A stretch of 64,000 nucleotides of DNA, from NCBI RefSeq assembly GCF_014904735.1, contig NZ_JACZCR010000031.1, forward strand, positions 1 through 64,000, given 5' to 3'. Source of the DNA: Microbulbifer hainanensis (GTDB taxonomy: Bacteria > Pseudomonadota > Gammaproteobacteria > Pseudomonadales > Cellvibrionaceae). Under the pieces are notes generated by a model. It saw only the letters and a list, made by a program, of their open reading frames with translations. It was not told where the DNA came from and searched no databases. This document shows, in pieces, positions 18,692 to 27,267 of the stretch (position 1 is its first letter; every line of letters begins with the position of its first letter). The translations under genes and the position numbers were made by a program.

Positions 18692-18999
18692 TGTTCAGTT
18701 ATCTCCATATTGCATTGCACTTTATCGTGCCCGTGGCCATCGCTTGGTTTTTCTTTCGCTCGGACTGGAAGCGCGCCGCGCTGATCATGCTGGCGGCGAA
18801 CCTGGTCGACCTGGATCACCTTTGGGCGGACCCGATTTACGATCCCAACCGCTGCAGTATCAATACCCATCCGCTGCACAAGATGCTGCCGATCTCCCTG
18901 TTCGGCGCCATGATGTTCCTGCCCTGGAAGCCGGTGCGCTACCTGGGCATTGGCCTTGTTGCCCATATGCTGCTGGATGCGGTGGACTGCGGTATCTGA
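18691..18999 (+). CDS. Small integral membrane protein, DUF6122-like
   Basis: 102 residues with three or four hydrophobic segments (about 3-21, 28-37, 66-77 and 83-96). A conserved polar stretch DLDHLWADPIYDPNRCS and THPLHK between them carries Asp and His residues reminiscent of the YdjM-type membrane metal-dependent hydrolases. The start ATG overlaps the GntR stop (TAATG), so translation is coupled. Likely an inner-membrane protein; function unknown. The association with a patatin suggests a lipid-related role, which is inference only. Confidence 0.72.
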   Translation: MFSYLHIALHFIVPVAIAWFFFRSDWKRAALIMLAANLVDLDHLWADPIYDPNRCSINTHPLHKMLPISLFGAMMFLPWKPVRYLGIGLVAHMLLDAVDCGI

Positions 19000-19341
19000 A
19001 TTGCTGTAGATTTTTTTGAGTTGGCTGCCGCACAGCTTCCCCGGCTGTGCGGCTGAGCTATAAATGTTTTGCGGTTTTTCCTGTTGCAAATAGCCGTGCC
19101 TTAAAGATATTTCGCTATTTGCTTGGGTTGCGACTTGAAAATCTTCTGTGCGCGATTTCCCGCGCGCAATAGCGAAAAAACTCTGGCAACCGAAACTGAA
19201 AGTTTCAGACCAATCACCGCTGTTTCGTTCATAAAGTTCTGCTGTCCCTAGCTCAGCTAGCTGTTACCATCCGCGGGTAATTTTACGGATGCCGCCCAGG
19301 TGCCCGTATTCCCTCCCCAATTTAAATTTTCGGAAACAGCC
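19000..19341. promoter_or_regulatory. Intergenic region before aspA with several dyads
   Basis: 342 bases without a gene. A strong hairpin at 19027-19053 (GCCGCACAG / CTGTGCGGC) may end the patatin operon, although no T-run follows it. Further on are an inverted repeat GCAAATAGC (19086-19094) / GCTATTTGC (19114-19122) with 19 bases between the arms, and CTAGCTCAGCTAG (19248-19260), 82 bases before aspA. The stretch is AT-richer than the genes and probably carries the aspA promoter. I could not fix -35/-10 boxes. Confidence 0.35.
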
Positions 19342-20769
19342 ATGAGTGATTCCGCCCGTTTTCGCGTGGAAAAAGATCTGTTGGGCGAGCGCCGCGTGCC
19401 GGCGCAGGCCTATTACGGTGTGCAGACACTGCGCGCATTGGAGAACTTCAGTATCAGCGGTATTCCCGTCAGTCACTTCCCGGACCTGGTTATCTCGCTG
19501 GCGATGGTGAAGAAGGCCTGTGCCGAGGCCAACCGCAAGCTTGGCAAATTGCAGTCAAACCAAGCAGATGTAATCGCCGCGGCCTGTGATGAGGTCATTC
19601 GTGGCGAATGGCACGGTGAGTTCTGCGTCGACATGATTCAGGGTGGCGCGGGCACCTCTACCAACATGAATGCCAATGAGGTCATCGCCAACCGCGCGCT
19701 GGAGCTGCTCGGTCATGAGCGTGGCGACTACGAGCATCTGCACCCGAACATTCACGTGAACATGTCCCAGTCCACCAACGACGTCTACCCGACGGCGCTA
19801 CGCCTGGCGATGATATTCGGCCTGCGCCAGCTGGCTGCGGCAACCGAGGCGCTACGCGGCGCGCTGGCGGAGAAGGGTGCTGAATTCCAGCCGATCCTGA
19901 AGATGGGGCGCACCCAGCTGCAGGATGCGGTGCCAATGTCTTTGGGGCAGGAGTTCAACGCTTTCGCCACGACGATCGGCGAAGAGGTGGCGCGCTTGCG
20001 TGAATTGGCTGCTCTGCTCAGTGAGGTCAACCTGGGCGGTACCGCCATCGGCACCGGACTAAATACCGAGAGCGAGTACCGCGATATCGCCCTTGAGCAG
20101 CTGCGCACCATTGCCGGTGTGCCGGTGACCGCAGCGGCGGACTTGGTGGAGGCGACCTCCGACATGGGCGGTTTCGTGCTGCTATCCGGCATGCTCAAAC
20201 GCACGGCGATCAAACTGTCGAAAATCTGTAACGATCTGCGCCTGCTGTCCTCCGGCCCGCGCTGTGGCCTGAACGAAATCAACCTGCCGCAGAAACAGCC
20301 AGGTTCGTCGATTATGCCGGGCAAGGTAAATCCGGTAATCCCGGAGGCGGTCAACCAGGTCGCTTTCAATGTGATCGGCAACGACACGGCGGTGACCATG
20401 GCCGCGGAAGCGGGCCAGCTGCAGCTGAACGTTATGGAGCCGCTGATTGGCTTCAAGCTGCTGGAGTCTATCCGTTACCTGGGGGCGGCTATGGAGGCGC
20501 TGCGGCGCGACTGCATTGAGGGGATCACCGCCAACGAGGAGGTGTGCCGCTCGTATCTGCAGCGCAGTATCGGATTGGTGACCGCGCTGAACCCATATCT
20601 GGGCTACGGCAAAACGTCGCAGATAGCGCAGAAAGCGCTGCAGACCGGCCGCAGCGTTGCCGAGCTGGTGCTGGAGGAGAAACTGCTGTCGCCGGAAGAG
20701 CTGGAGCGGCTGCTGAGCCCTGAGTCCATGACGGCACCCCGTCCCGGCGGGCTCGACGCGGCGGTCTGA
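19342..20769 (+). CDS. aspA: Aspartate ammonia-lyase
   Basis: 475 residues from the ATG at 19342 (GGAAA five bases before). It reversibly converts L-aspartate to fumarate and ammonia. Fumarase/aspartase superfamily blocks are clear: GGAGTSTNMNANEV at 101-114, SQSTNDVYPTA near 142, and the signature GSSIMPGKVNP at 321-331 with the catalytic serine loop. The aspartase-type sequences QGGAGTSTNMN and GRTQLQDAVPMSLGQEF distinguish it from class II fumarase. It is followed after 234 bases by the putrescine aminotransferase gene, so it may feed the same catabolic theme, although a structured spacer separates them. Confidence 0.93.
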   Translation: MSDSARFRVEKDLLGERRVPAQAYYGVQTLRALENFSISGIPVSHFPDLVISLAMVKKACAEANRKLGKLQSNQADVIAAACDEVIRGEWHGEFCVDMIQGGAGTSTNMNANEVIANRALELLGHERGDYEHLHPNIHVNMSQSTNDVYPTALRLAMIFGLRQLAAATEALRGALAEKGAEFQPILKMGRTQLQDAVPMSLGQEFNAFATTIGEEVARLRELAALLSEVNLGGTAIGTGLNTESEYRDIALEQLRTIAGVPVTAAADLVEATSDMGGFVLLSGMLKRTAIKLSKICNDLRLLSSGPRCGLNEINLPQKQPGSSIMPGKVNPVIPEAVNQVAFNVIGNDTAVTMAAEAGQLQLNVMEPLIGFKLLESIRYLGAAMEALRRDCIEGITANEEVCRSYLQRSIGLVTALNPYLGYGKTSQIAQKALQTGRSVAELVLEEKLLSPEELERLLSPESMTAPRPGGLDAAV

Positions 20770-20837
20770 CGGTTACCACGACTATAGTGGAAGCTCCGTG
20801 TGGCGATAGCTGTTGCACTTCGCCCCGAGTCGCCCCT

Positions 20838-20995
20838 AAAATGTGATCACAAATTTGCAGGAAGCAAGTTTGGGCGCTACAGGCGCCCGAAGGGTGAGTG
20901 CCACGGATGGCGCGAGCGACTAATTTGGAGAGGCAAATTCCCTGTTGCCGGTCCCGGCCGGGCGGAGGAATGGATCTCGATGTATTGAGCCAGGA
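20838..20995 (+). promoter_or_regulatory. Operator-like palindrome and structured leader before the putrescine aminotransferase gene
   Basis: The 234-base spacer has a near-perfect palindrome centred on TGTGATCACA (20842-20851) flanked by AAAA and AAATTT. Half-sites are contiguous, unlike the N6-spaced CRP site. Next come a hairpin GGGCGC-TACAG-GCGCCC (20872-20888), a second one GTGCCA-CGGA-TGGCGC, and an enclosing AATTTGC (20852-20858) / GCAAATT (20933-20939) pair. It could be a regulated leader RNA or a dispersed repeat. AGGAGCGAG before 21004 is the RBS. Confidence 0.4.
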
Positions 20996-21003
20996 GCGAG
21001 ACC

Positions 21004-22353
21004 ATGAACAAGAGTCAACTGCAACAACACGACCGCGAGCACCTGCTGCACCCCTTTACCGACTTCCACGACCTCGGCAAACAGGGCACCCGCGTGATCA
21101 CCAGCGCTGAGGGCGCCTATATCTCGGACATCGATGGCAACCGGATGCTGGACGGCATGTCCGGCCTCTGGTGCTGTAACCTGGGTTATAGCCGCAAGGA
21201 AATTTCCGACGCCATCTACGAGCAGCTGAACAAACTGCCGTTCTACAACAGCTTCTTCCAGTGCACCACCGTGCCGTCTATCGAGCTGGCGGACGCGCTG
21301 GCGGAAGTGACCCCGGCGCACATGAATAACGTGTTCTTCACCGGTTCCGGCAGTGAAGCCAACGACACCAACCTGCGTATCATCCGCCGCTACTGGGATC
21401 TGAAAGAGCAGCCCGAGAAGCGCATCGTGATCTCCCGCAAGAACGCCTATCACGGCTCCACCATCGGCGGCGCCAGCCTCGGTGGCATGAGCGGCATGCA
21501 CAAGCAGTTCCAGGCGCTGGACTATATCGAACACATCCAGCAGCCCTACTGGTTTGCCGAGGGCGGCGACATGTCCCCGGAGGAGTTCGGTGTCTACGCC
21601 GCGCGCTGCCTGGACGAGAAAATTCAGGAGCTGGGTCCGGAAAAAGTGGCTGCCTTTATTGCCGAACCGATTCAGGGTGCCGGTGGTGTGATCATCCCGC
21701 CGGAAACCTACTGGCCGGAAGTGAAAAAGGTACTGGATCAGTACGACATCCTGCTGGTGATGGACGAAGTGATTTTCGGCTTCGGTCGTACCGGCGAGTG
21801 GTTCGGCGCCGACTACTACGGCATGCAGCCGGATCTGATGACCTTTGCCAAGGCGGTTACCAATGGCTATTTCCCGCTCGGCGGCACCATGGTCAGCGAC
21901 CGCGTAGCGGACGTCATGAAGTCCAAGGGCGGTGAGTTCACCCACGGTTACACCTATTCGGCTCACCCGGCCGCGTGTATGGCGGGCCTGGCGACCATCA
22001 ACATCCTGCGCAACGAAAAGATCATCGAAAATGTGCGTGACAATACCGGTCCTTACCTGGCCAAGCGCTGGGCGGAGCTGGCGGAGCACCCGATCGTGGG
22101 TGAGGCGCGCAGCCTGGGTCTGGTAGGCGCGCTGGAACTGGTCAAGGACAAGGGCAGTCGCGCGCGCTTTGACGACAACTGCACTGCCGGCGGTATCTGC
22201 CGCGATATGAGCATCAAGAATGGCCTGGTCATGCGTGCCACCGGCGATACCATGATCATTGCGCCGCCGCTGATCATCAACACTGAGCAGGTGGACGAGC
22301 TGGTAGAAAAAGCCCGTCGCGCGCTGGACGACACCGCCAAAGCATTGGCGTAG
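21004..22353 (+). CDS. spuC: Putrescine-pyruvate aminotransferase (class III, SpuC-like)
   Basis: 449 residues, similar in size to Pseudomonas SpuC. A PLP enzyme of class III: the cofactor lysine is K283 in TFAKAVTNGYFPLGG, preceded by the Asp of MDEVIFGFGRTG, with GSGSEANDTN for phosphate binding. It transfers the amino group of putrescine (or cadaverine and other omega-amines) to pyruvate, giving 4-aminobutanal and alanine. The call within class III rests on the downstream gamma-glutamylputrescine synthetase-like gene 80 bases away; a beta-alanine-pyruvate transaminase is the alternative. Strong AGGAGCGAG RBS. Confidence 0.85.
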   Translation: MNKSQLQQHDREHLLHPFTDFHDLGKQGTRVITSAEGAYISDIDGNRMLDGMSGLWCCNLGYSRKEISDAIYEQLNKLPFYNSFFQCTTVPSIELADALAEVTPAHMNNVFFTGSGSEANDTNLRIIRRYWDLKEQPEKRIVISRKNAYHGSTIGGASLGGMSGMHKQFQALDYIEHIQQPYWFAEGGDMSPEEFGVYAARCLDEKIQELGPEKVAAFIAEPIQGAGGVIIPPETYWPEVKKVLDQYDILLVMDEVIFGFGRTGEWFGADYYGMQPDLMTFAKAVTNGYFPLGGTMVSDRVADVMKSKGGEFTHGYTYSAHPAACMAGLATINILRNEKIIENVRDNTGPYLAKRWAELAEHPIVGEARSLGLVGALELVKDKGSRARFDDNCTAGGICRDMSIKNGLVMRATGDTMIIAPPLIINTEQVDELVEKARRALDDTAKALA

Positions 22354-22380
22354 TATCGCAGGCGACGTATACCGGAATTG

Positions 22381-22405
22381 CAGGAGCGGCCGCCGGCCGC
22401 TCCTG
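22381..22405 (+). repeat. Strong hairpin between the putrescine genes
   Basis: CAGGAGCGGCC (22381-22391) pairs with GGCCGCTCCTG (22395-22405) around a GCC loop, an 11-base perfect stem just after the spuC stop. No T-run follows, so it may act as an mRNA processing or stability element within the operon, or be a REP-type repeat. Confidence 0.5.
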
Positions 22406-22433
22406 TCGGTAACCAAACTCAAACAGGCAAATT

Positions 22434-23819
22434 ATGTCTTCAGAAAAAGAATACTCGGCGCCGCCTGAACTGCTGGAGCAGTCGCGGGAATTTCTGCGCA
22501 AGCACCCCGATCTCAAGTGGATCGAGGGCTTCATGTTCGATATCAACGGCATTCCCCGCGGTAAGTGGCTGCCGGCTGACTCGGCGGAGAAACTGCTCAA
22601 GGGCAGTCTGCAGATGCCGCGCAGCGCAGTCAGTCTGGATGTCTGGGGTCGGGATATCGAAAACAGCCCACTGGTGTTCGCCAGTGGCGACAGCGATGGT
22701 ATCTGCCTGCCAGTGTCGCCGATCTGCCGCGCAGGCTGGCACCGGGAAGAGACGGCCCAGCTGCATATGCAATTGCACGAAGCAGACGGTTCGCCGCTCT
22801 ACGCCGATCCGCGCACACAGTTGCAGCGCGTGGTCGCTCGCCTGAAAGAGCTGGGCTACACCGCAGTTTGCGCCACTGAGCTGGAATTCTACCTGCTGCG
22901 CGAAGAGGTGGATCATCTCGAGCGTCCGCGCCCGGTCAGCGACAACGACGCCGAGCTGGTGCCTTCCACCGATGTTTACGACCTGTCGGAGCTGGATGCA
23001 CAGCGGCACTTTTTTGCCGATGTGCGCGCGGCCTGTGAGGAGCAGGGTATTCCGGCCGACTCGGTACTGTCCGAATGCGCGCCGGGGCAGTTTGAAATCA
23101 ATCTGCTGCACAGCGCCGACCCGGTCGCAGTGGCGGACCAGACGCTGTTGTTCAAGCGCTTGCTCAAAGGCGTTGCGCGCAGCCACGGCCTGCGTGTCAG
23201 CACCATGGCCAAGCCGTTTGGCGACCAGGCTGGCAACGGCATGCATGTACACATGAGCCTGATCGACGACAGCGGCAAAAATGTTTTCGACAACGGCACA
23301 GATGAGGGCTCGGAGCTGTTGCGTCACGCGGCGGCGGGCATGCTGGCGACCGCCAATGATGCGATGGCCTTTTTTGCGCCGCACAGCAATTCCTACCGCC
23401 GTTTCCAGGAGAGCTCACACGCACCGCTGAACCTTTGCTGGGGTTACGACAACCGCACGACAACGCTGCGGGTCCCCGCCAGCGATCCGGCGGCGCGGCG
23501 TATCGAGCACCGCATTGCCGGAGCCGACGTCAATCCTTATCTGGTGTTGGCGGCTATCCTTGCGGGTGTCTGCCACGGACTGGAAAACCGCCTCGAGCCG
23601 CCGGCGCCGGTGGAAGGTGACGCCTATCAGGTAGAGAGCGAGCAATTGATCAATACCTGGGGCGCGGCATTGCAGCGCTTTGAGCAGAGCGAACTCTGGC
23701 AGTCCTATCTGGATCCCCGTTTCGTGGAGCTGTTCCTGTTGCTGAAACGCCAGGAGCTGGCGGAAATCGGCGCTCGCGTGACCGATGTGGAATACCAGAG
23801 CTATCTGCACCGCGTATAG
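22434..23819 (+). CDS. puuA: Glutamine-synthetase-like gamma-glutamylputrescine synthetase
   Basis: 461 residues. The GS fold is evident: N-terminal beta-grasp with IEGFMFDINGIPRGKW, catalytic ATELEFYLL, GQFEINLLH, the ATP/ammonia region GNGMHVHMSLID, FAPHSNSYRRF and the C-terminal RIEHRIAGADVNPYL. These patterns place it in the PuuA/SpuB group, which ligates glutamate to putrescine, rather than GlnA. Together with the upstream aminotransferase this gives two routes for putrescine breakdown, by transamination and by glutamylation. No PuuB, PuuC or PuuD genes are in the window. The RBS is weak. Confidence 0.85.
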   Translation: MSSEKEYSAPPELLEQSREFLRKHPDLKWIEGFMFDINGIPRGKWLPADSAEKLLKGSLQMPRSAVSLDVWGRDIENSPLVFASGDSDGICLPVSPICRAGWHREETAQLHMQLHEADGSPLYADPRTQLQRVVARLKELGYTAVCATELEFYLLREEVDHLERPRPVSDNDAELVPSTDVYDLSELDAQRHFFADVRAACEEQGIPADSVLSECAPGQFEINLLHSADPVAVADQTLLFKRLLKGVARSHGLRVSTMAKPFGDQAGNGMHVHMSLIDDSGKNVFDNGTDEGSELLRHAAAGMLATANDAMAFFAPHSNSYRRFQESSHAPLNLCWGYDNRTTTLRVPASDPAARRIEHRIAGADVNPYLVLAAILAGVCHGLENRLEPPAPVEGDAYQVESEQLINTWGAALQRFEQSELWQSYLDPRFVELFLLLKRQELAEIGARVTDVEYQSYLHRV

Positions 23820-24133
23820 CTTTTCCTCGGGAGGGAGTAGGGTCAGAGCAACTCGATGGCTTTGACGACAGTACAGACTGTCACGGGCAAACTTTTGCTA
23901 TACCTAGTCTAAGCGCGCAGTGCGCTTTTACTCTCCTCCTGAAAGTGTGTTCGAGAAACCTGGCCCGCCAATTGGCGGGCATTTTTTTTGCGGCAAAAAA
24001 GAATGACGGAATATCTTCCCTATAAAGCCGTACAAATTAGGTAACCCTTACTGCAGGTTGATAAACCCCTCCTATACTGTGAAGTAACCGCGACTGCGGC
24101 GAAGGAGCTTTTCAGCGTTAAAAGGAGTTACCC
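23820..24133 (+). promoter_or_regulatory. Intergenic region between puuA-like gene and ompW
   Basis: 314 bases without a protein gene. It holds a strong terminator (23963-23989) 143 bases past the puuA-like stop, preceded by a TATACC box at 23899-23904 and a GC-rich dyad around GCGCGCAGTGCGC, so a small RNA of roughly 80 bases ending at that terminator is possible. The region after the terminator should carry the ompW promoter; TATACT at 24073-24078 is a candidate -10, without a convincing -35. Confidence 0.35.
23963..23989 (+). terminator. Rho-independent terminator
   Basis: The 18-base palindrome GCCCGCCAATTGGCGGGC (23963-23980) is followed by A and eight T (23982-23989). Confidence 0.95.
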
Positions 24134-24970
24134 ATGAGATTTAAGCCCCTCCTCATTCCCCTGGCTGTGGCGGGTTGCGCCGGCCTCGCCGCGCAGTCGG
24201 CGGTTGCTGGTCCCTCCGGTTATCCGATTCAGGCCGCCCCGGTTTTCAACGGCGCTTTGATGATTCGCGTCGGTGCCGCGTATGTGGAACCGGATAGCAG
24301 TGCCTTGTCCACCGTGCAGAGATTCAGTGTGGATGATCCGACGATTGAGGACGACAATCCGATCCCGGTGGATGTGGGGGTGAAGCTGGATCTGGATAAC
24401 GATACCACCTGGTATCTCAGCGCTGTGTATATGCCGATGGAGCACTGGGGTATTGAGTTGTACCACTACAACAGCGCCAGCCACGACGCCAAGCTGTTTT
24501 CCAACGCCTACACCCGCAGTACATTCATCGGGGATTTTCGCGAGGATATAGGTGATTTTGACAGTTACACCACCAGCTTGTTGGCCAACTGGTATCCACT
24601 GGGCGCCAACTGCCTGATCCAGCCCTACGTCGGACTCGGTGTGGCCTACGTGGATATCGAAGAGGATTTTCTGCGGCCAGTATTCAGAGATGGTCCCGCC
24701 AACCGCCACGGCCTGATCACTGTCGGCAGTGATTTCAGCTGGACGGCCCAGATTGGGGTCGATTTCAATTTCGGCCCGGGCAGCGCCTGGCAGGTTAACG
24801 CGTCGGCGATGTATGTGGATGCCAGCCCGCATATCAACCTCGGCTTCGATACCGATACCTTGCCCCCGGGCTTTGGCGCGCCGGTAACGCTGCCAGTGCG
24901 TGTGCGCGATGACTTTGATCTGGATCCCTGGATGTTCAATCTGGGTATCGGATACAAGTTCAGTTTTTAA
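24134..24970 (+). CDS. ompW: OmpW-family outer-membrane beta-barrel protein
   Basis: 278 residues with a signal peptide ending near residue 26 (QSAVAG). The rest alternates polar and hydrophobic residues as in a beta barrel and carries OmpW landmarks: ALMIRVGAAYVEPDSS at the first strand, the NWYPLGANCLIQPYVGLGVAYV block, DFNFGPGSAWQVNASAMYV and a C-terminal Phe (IGYKFSF) for BAM recognition. OmpW proteins are narrow eight-stranded barrels thought to pass small hydrophobic compounds. AGGAG before the ATG. It is somewhat longer than E. coli OmpW (212) owing to extended loops. Confidence 0.92.
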   Translation: MRFKPLLIPLAVAGCAGLAAQSAVAGPSGYPIQAAPVFNGALMIRVGAAYVEPDSSALSTVQRFSVDDPTIEDDNPIPVDVGVKLDLDNDTTWYLSAVYMPMEHWGIELYHYNSASHDAKLFSNAYTRSTFIGDFREDIGDFDSYTTSLLANWYPLGANCLIQPYVGLGVAYVDIEEDFLRPVFRDGPANRHGLITVGSDFSWTAQIGVDFNFGPGSAWQVNASAMYVDASPHINLGFDTDTLPPGFGAPVTLPVRVRDDFDLDPWMFNLGIGYKFSF

Positions 24971-24988
24971 TCGGCAACTATTCAATCT

Positions 24989-25034
24989 CGAGGCGGGTCG
25001 GCGCTCTTGGTAGTGCTCACCCGCCTCGTGTTTT
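24989..25034 (+). terminator. Probable terminator after ompW
   Basis: CGAGGCGGGT (24989-24998) pairs with ACCCGCCTCG (25019-25028); the 20-base interior can pair further. TG and then TTTTT follow. Confidence 0.75.
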
Positions 25035-25156
25035 TCTATCCCGGCTATCCTTTCCATATCGCCACGAAAGTGGACAGTTTCTGTCTGGCGGTCATTTCCA
25101 TGCCAGTGTATTCTTCGCTTTCACTCCGGTAGTAGAACAACGTAAATGGGGAAGCC

Positions 25157-26503
25157 ATGACCGCCTTGGGGCATTGTGCAGACGGTCCATCGCGCGCGCA
25201 GCCGCGGCCACTCAAAATTTGCCTGCTGGGGTACCGGAGCCATCCGTACTGTGGCGGGCAGGGGGTTTACCTGCACTACCTGAGCAAGGCACTGGTAGAA
25301 GCCGGTCACTCCGTGGATGTTATTTCCGGCCAGCCCTATCCCGATCTGGATCCCCGGGTCAAACTGATCAAGATGCCAGGGCTCAACCTCTTTGAATCCG
25401 AGAATCCGACCCGGGCCCTGCGGTTCCGCCACCTGCTGTCGTGGACGGACTTTTTCGAGTGGTGGGGTAAACTCAGTGGCGGCTTTGTAGAACCCTATAC
25501 GTTTGGCCGTCGCGCGGCCCGGTACCTGCGTCAGCACGGGCAGCACTACGACATAGTGCATGACAACCAGTCCCTCTGTTACGGATTACTGGATATCGAA
25601 AAATCCGGGATCCCGGTAGTGGCGACGATTCATCACCCCATTACCCGTGACCGCCAACTGGCGCTGGATGCTGCGCCCGACTGGCGCTTCAGGCTGCTGG
25701 TGCGCCGCTGGCACAGTTTCCTGCGAATGCAGATCAAGGTGGCGCGACGGCTGCGGCATATCGTTACCGTATCGCGCCAGTCAGAGCGGGATATTGTCGA
25801 ACAGTTTGGCGTTGCGCCGGAGCAGATCCGGCTGATTTACAACGGTATCGACACCGGCGTTTTTCGACCAATGCCCCAGATAGCGCGCAATCCACTGCGC
25901 ATCATGACCACGGCTTCCGCCGATCAGCCCCTCAAGGGTTTGCGATTCCTGTTGCATGCGCTGGCGCAGCTGCGGCCACAGTATCCGCAGCTGGAACTGC
26001 TGGTCGTGGGCTCGTTGCAGGAGGGTGGTGCCACCGAGCAGTTGCTCAATGAGCTGGACCTGCAGTCCTCGGTGCACTTTGTCTCCGGAATTTCCAACGA
26101 CGAGCTGGTTGCCCACTACGCAAGCGCCGGTGTTGTGGTCTGTCCCTCTCTCTATGAAGGCTTCGGATTGCCGGCGGGCGAGGCTATGGCCTGTGGCGTA
26201 CCGGTGATTTCCAGCGATGGTGGCGCGCTGCCGGAAGTGGTCGGTGATGCCGGTATTGTTGTGCCGGCCGGCGACAGCGCGGCCCTGGCCTTGGCCCTCG
26301 GTGCGCTTCTGGCCGATCCTTCACAATGCGCGACGCTCAGTGCAACAGGGCGCGCGCGGATAGAGCAGGCATTTTCCTGGCAGCTGGCCGCCGAACGGCT
26401 GGTCGAATATTACCGAGAGATCCTGGGCGAAACCGCAGAACGACCAACGACTATGGAGGCTCAGCTGGAAGCTCAGATCGACAAAAGTGCGGAGGCGGCC
26501 TGA
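25157..26503 (+). CDS. Glycosyltransferase family 4 protein
   Basis: 448 residues with the GT-B fold. The N-terminal acceptor domain contains GYRSHPYCGGQGVYLHYLS at 25-43; the C-terminal nucleotide-sugar domain has LIYNGIDTGVF near 227 and the GT4 EX7E motif at E334 and E342 (YEGFGLPAGEAMACGVP). It transfers an activated sugar with retention, cytoplasmic side; the sugar is not predictable. Last residues (about 425-448) are a charged extension. It overlaps the following methyltransferase by one base (TGATG) and is the first gene of a three-gene coupled set. Confidence 0.92.
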   Translation: MTALGHCADGPSRAQPRPLKICLLGYRSHPYCGGQGVYLHYLSKALVEAGHSVDVISGQPYPDLDPRVKLIKMPGLNLFESENPTRALRFRHLLSWTDFFEWWGKLSGGFVEPYTFGRRAARYLRQHGQHYDIVHDNQSLCYGLLDIEKSGIPVVATIHHPITRDRQLALDAAPDWRFRLLVRRWHSFLRMQIKVARRLRHIVTVSRQSERDIVEQFGVAPEQIRLIYNGIDTGVFRPMPQIARNPLRIMTTASADQPLKGLRFLLHALAQLRPQYPQLELLVVGSLQEGGATEQLLNELDLQSSVHFVSGISNDELVAHYASAGVVVCPSLYEGFGLPAGEAMACGVPVISSDGGALPEVVGDAGIVVPAGDSAALALALGALLADPSQCATLSATGRARIEQAFSWQLAAERLVEYYREILGETAERPTTMEAQLEAQIDKSAEAA

Positions 26504-27267
26504 TGATTACCGTAGATCCGCAAACATTAAATCTGCAGCCTGGACAGAAGGTGCTCGACCTTGGGTGTGGTGAGGGGCGTCACGCCATCCATTTTGCGAT
26601 TACCGACAATGTCGATGTTGTCGGCGTCGATTTGAATCCCGCGGATATCTGCACCGCACAGGAGCGCGCGCAGCCGTTTGTCGAGCAGGAGCAGCTCTCC
26701 GGCAGGTTGCTGTTGAGTGTTGCCGACGGGCAGCGGCTGCCATTCGCCGATCAAACTTTTGACGTGGTGATCTGCTCGGAAGTGCTTGAGCATATCGAGG
26801 ATTACGCCGGTGTACTGGCAGAAATCGATCGCGTGCTGAAGCCATCCGGTATTTTCGCAGCGAGCGTGCCGGCGTTTTTTCCGGAGTGGATCTGCTGGAA
26901 ACTCAGCGATGAGTATCACCAGGTCGAAGGTGGCCATATCCGGATTTTCCGCGAGCGCCAGCTGCGCCGCAGTATCGAGCAGCTCGGGCACAGGTATTTT
27001 TCCCGTCACAAGGCTCACGCACTGCACGCGCCCTATTGGTGGCTGAAGTGTTTTCTGTGGCACAGGCCGGAGTCGCGGATTTTATCGGGATATCACCGCC
27101 TGCTGGTCTGGGACATGATGCGCAAACCATGGTTGACGCGCTGGTTGGAAAAACTGCTGAATCCGCTGCTGGGAAAAAGTATCGTGCTGTATTTTGTAAA
27201 GCCTCCCCGGGCGAATGTTGTTGAGAGCGTTGAGGCCGGCAGTCCCGCAGTGGAGGTTTCGGTTTGA
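26503..27267 (+). CDS. Class I SAM-dependent methyltransferase
   Basis: 254 residues from the ATG at 26503, which overlaps the glycosyltransferase stop. SAM motif I is VLDLGCGEG at 18-26, followed by VVGVDLNPADI and FDVVICSEVLEHIEDY, the layout of UbiE/UbiG-type Methyltransf_11 enzymes. The C-terminal half (from about 150) is rich in Trp/His/Arg and includes a hydrophobic segment, suggesting membrane contact. It is coupled upstream to a GT4 and downstream to an alpha/alpha-toroid protein, so the substrate may be a glycosylated lipid or polyprenyl compound (inference). Confidence 0.88.
   Translation: MITVDPQTLNLQPGQKVLDLGCGEGRHAIHFAITDNVDVVGVDLNPADICTAQERAQPFVEQEQLSGRLLLSVADGQRLPFADQTFDVVICSEVLEHIEDYAGVLAEIDRVLKPSGIFAASVPAFFPEWICWKLSDEYHQVEGGHIRIFRERQLRRSIEQLGHRYFSRHKAHALHAPYWWLKCFLWHRPESRILSGYHRLLVWDMMRKPWLTRWLEKLLNPLLGKSIVLYFVKPPRANVVESVEAGSPAVEVSV

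Noticed and set aside
19342..20769. Class II fumarase instead of aspartase
   Set aside because: The blocks QGGAGTSTNMN and GRTQLQDAVPMSLGQEF fit aspartate ammonia-lyase better than FumC.
20842..20851. CRP-type site TGTGATCACA
   Set aside because: CRP half-sites TGTGA and TCACA should be separated by six bases; here they touch, so I keep it only as an unassigned palindrome.
20920..22422. 500-codon frame antisense to the putrescine aminotransferase gene
   Set aside because: Shadow frame of a strongly biased gene; composition is implausible and no domain is recognisable.
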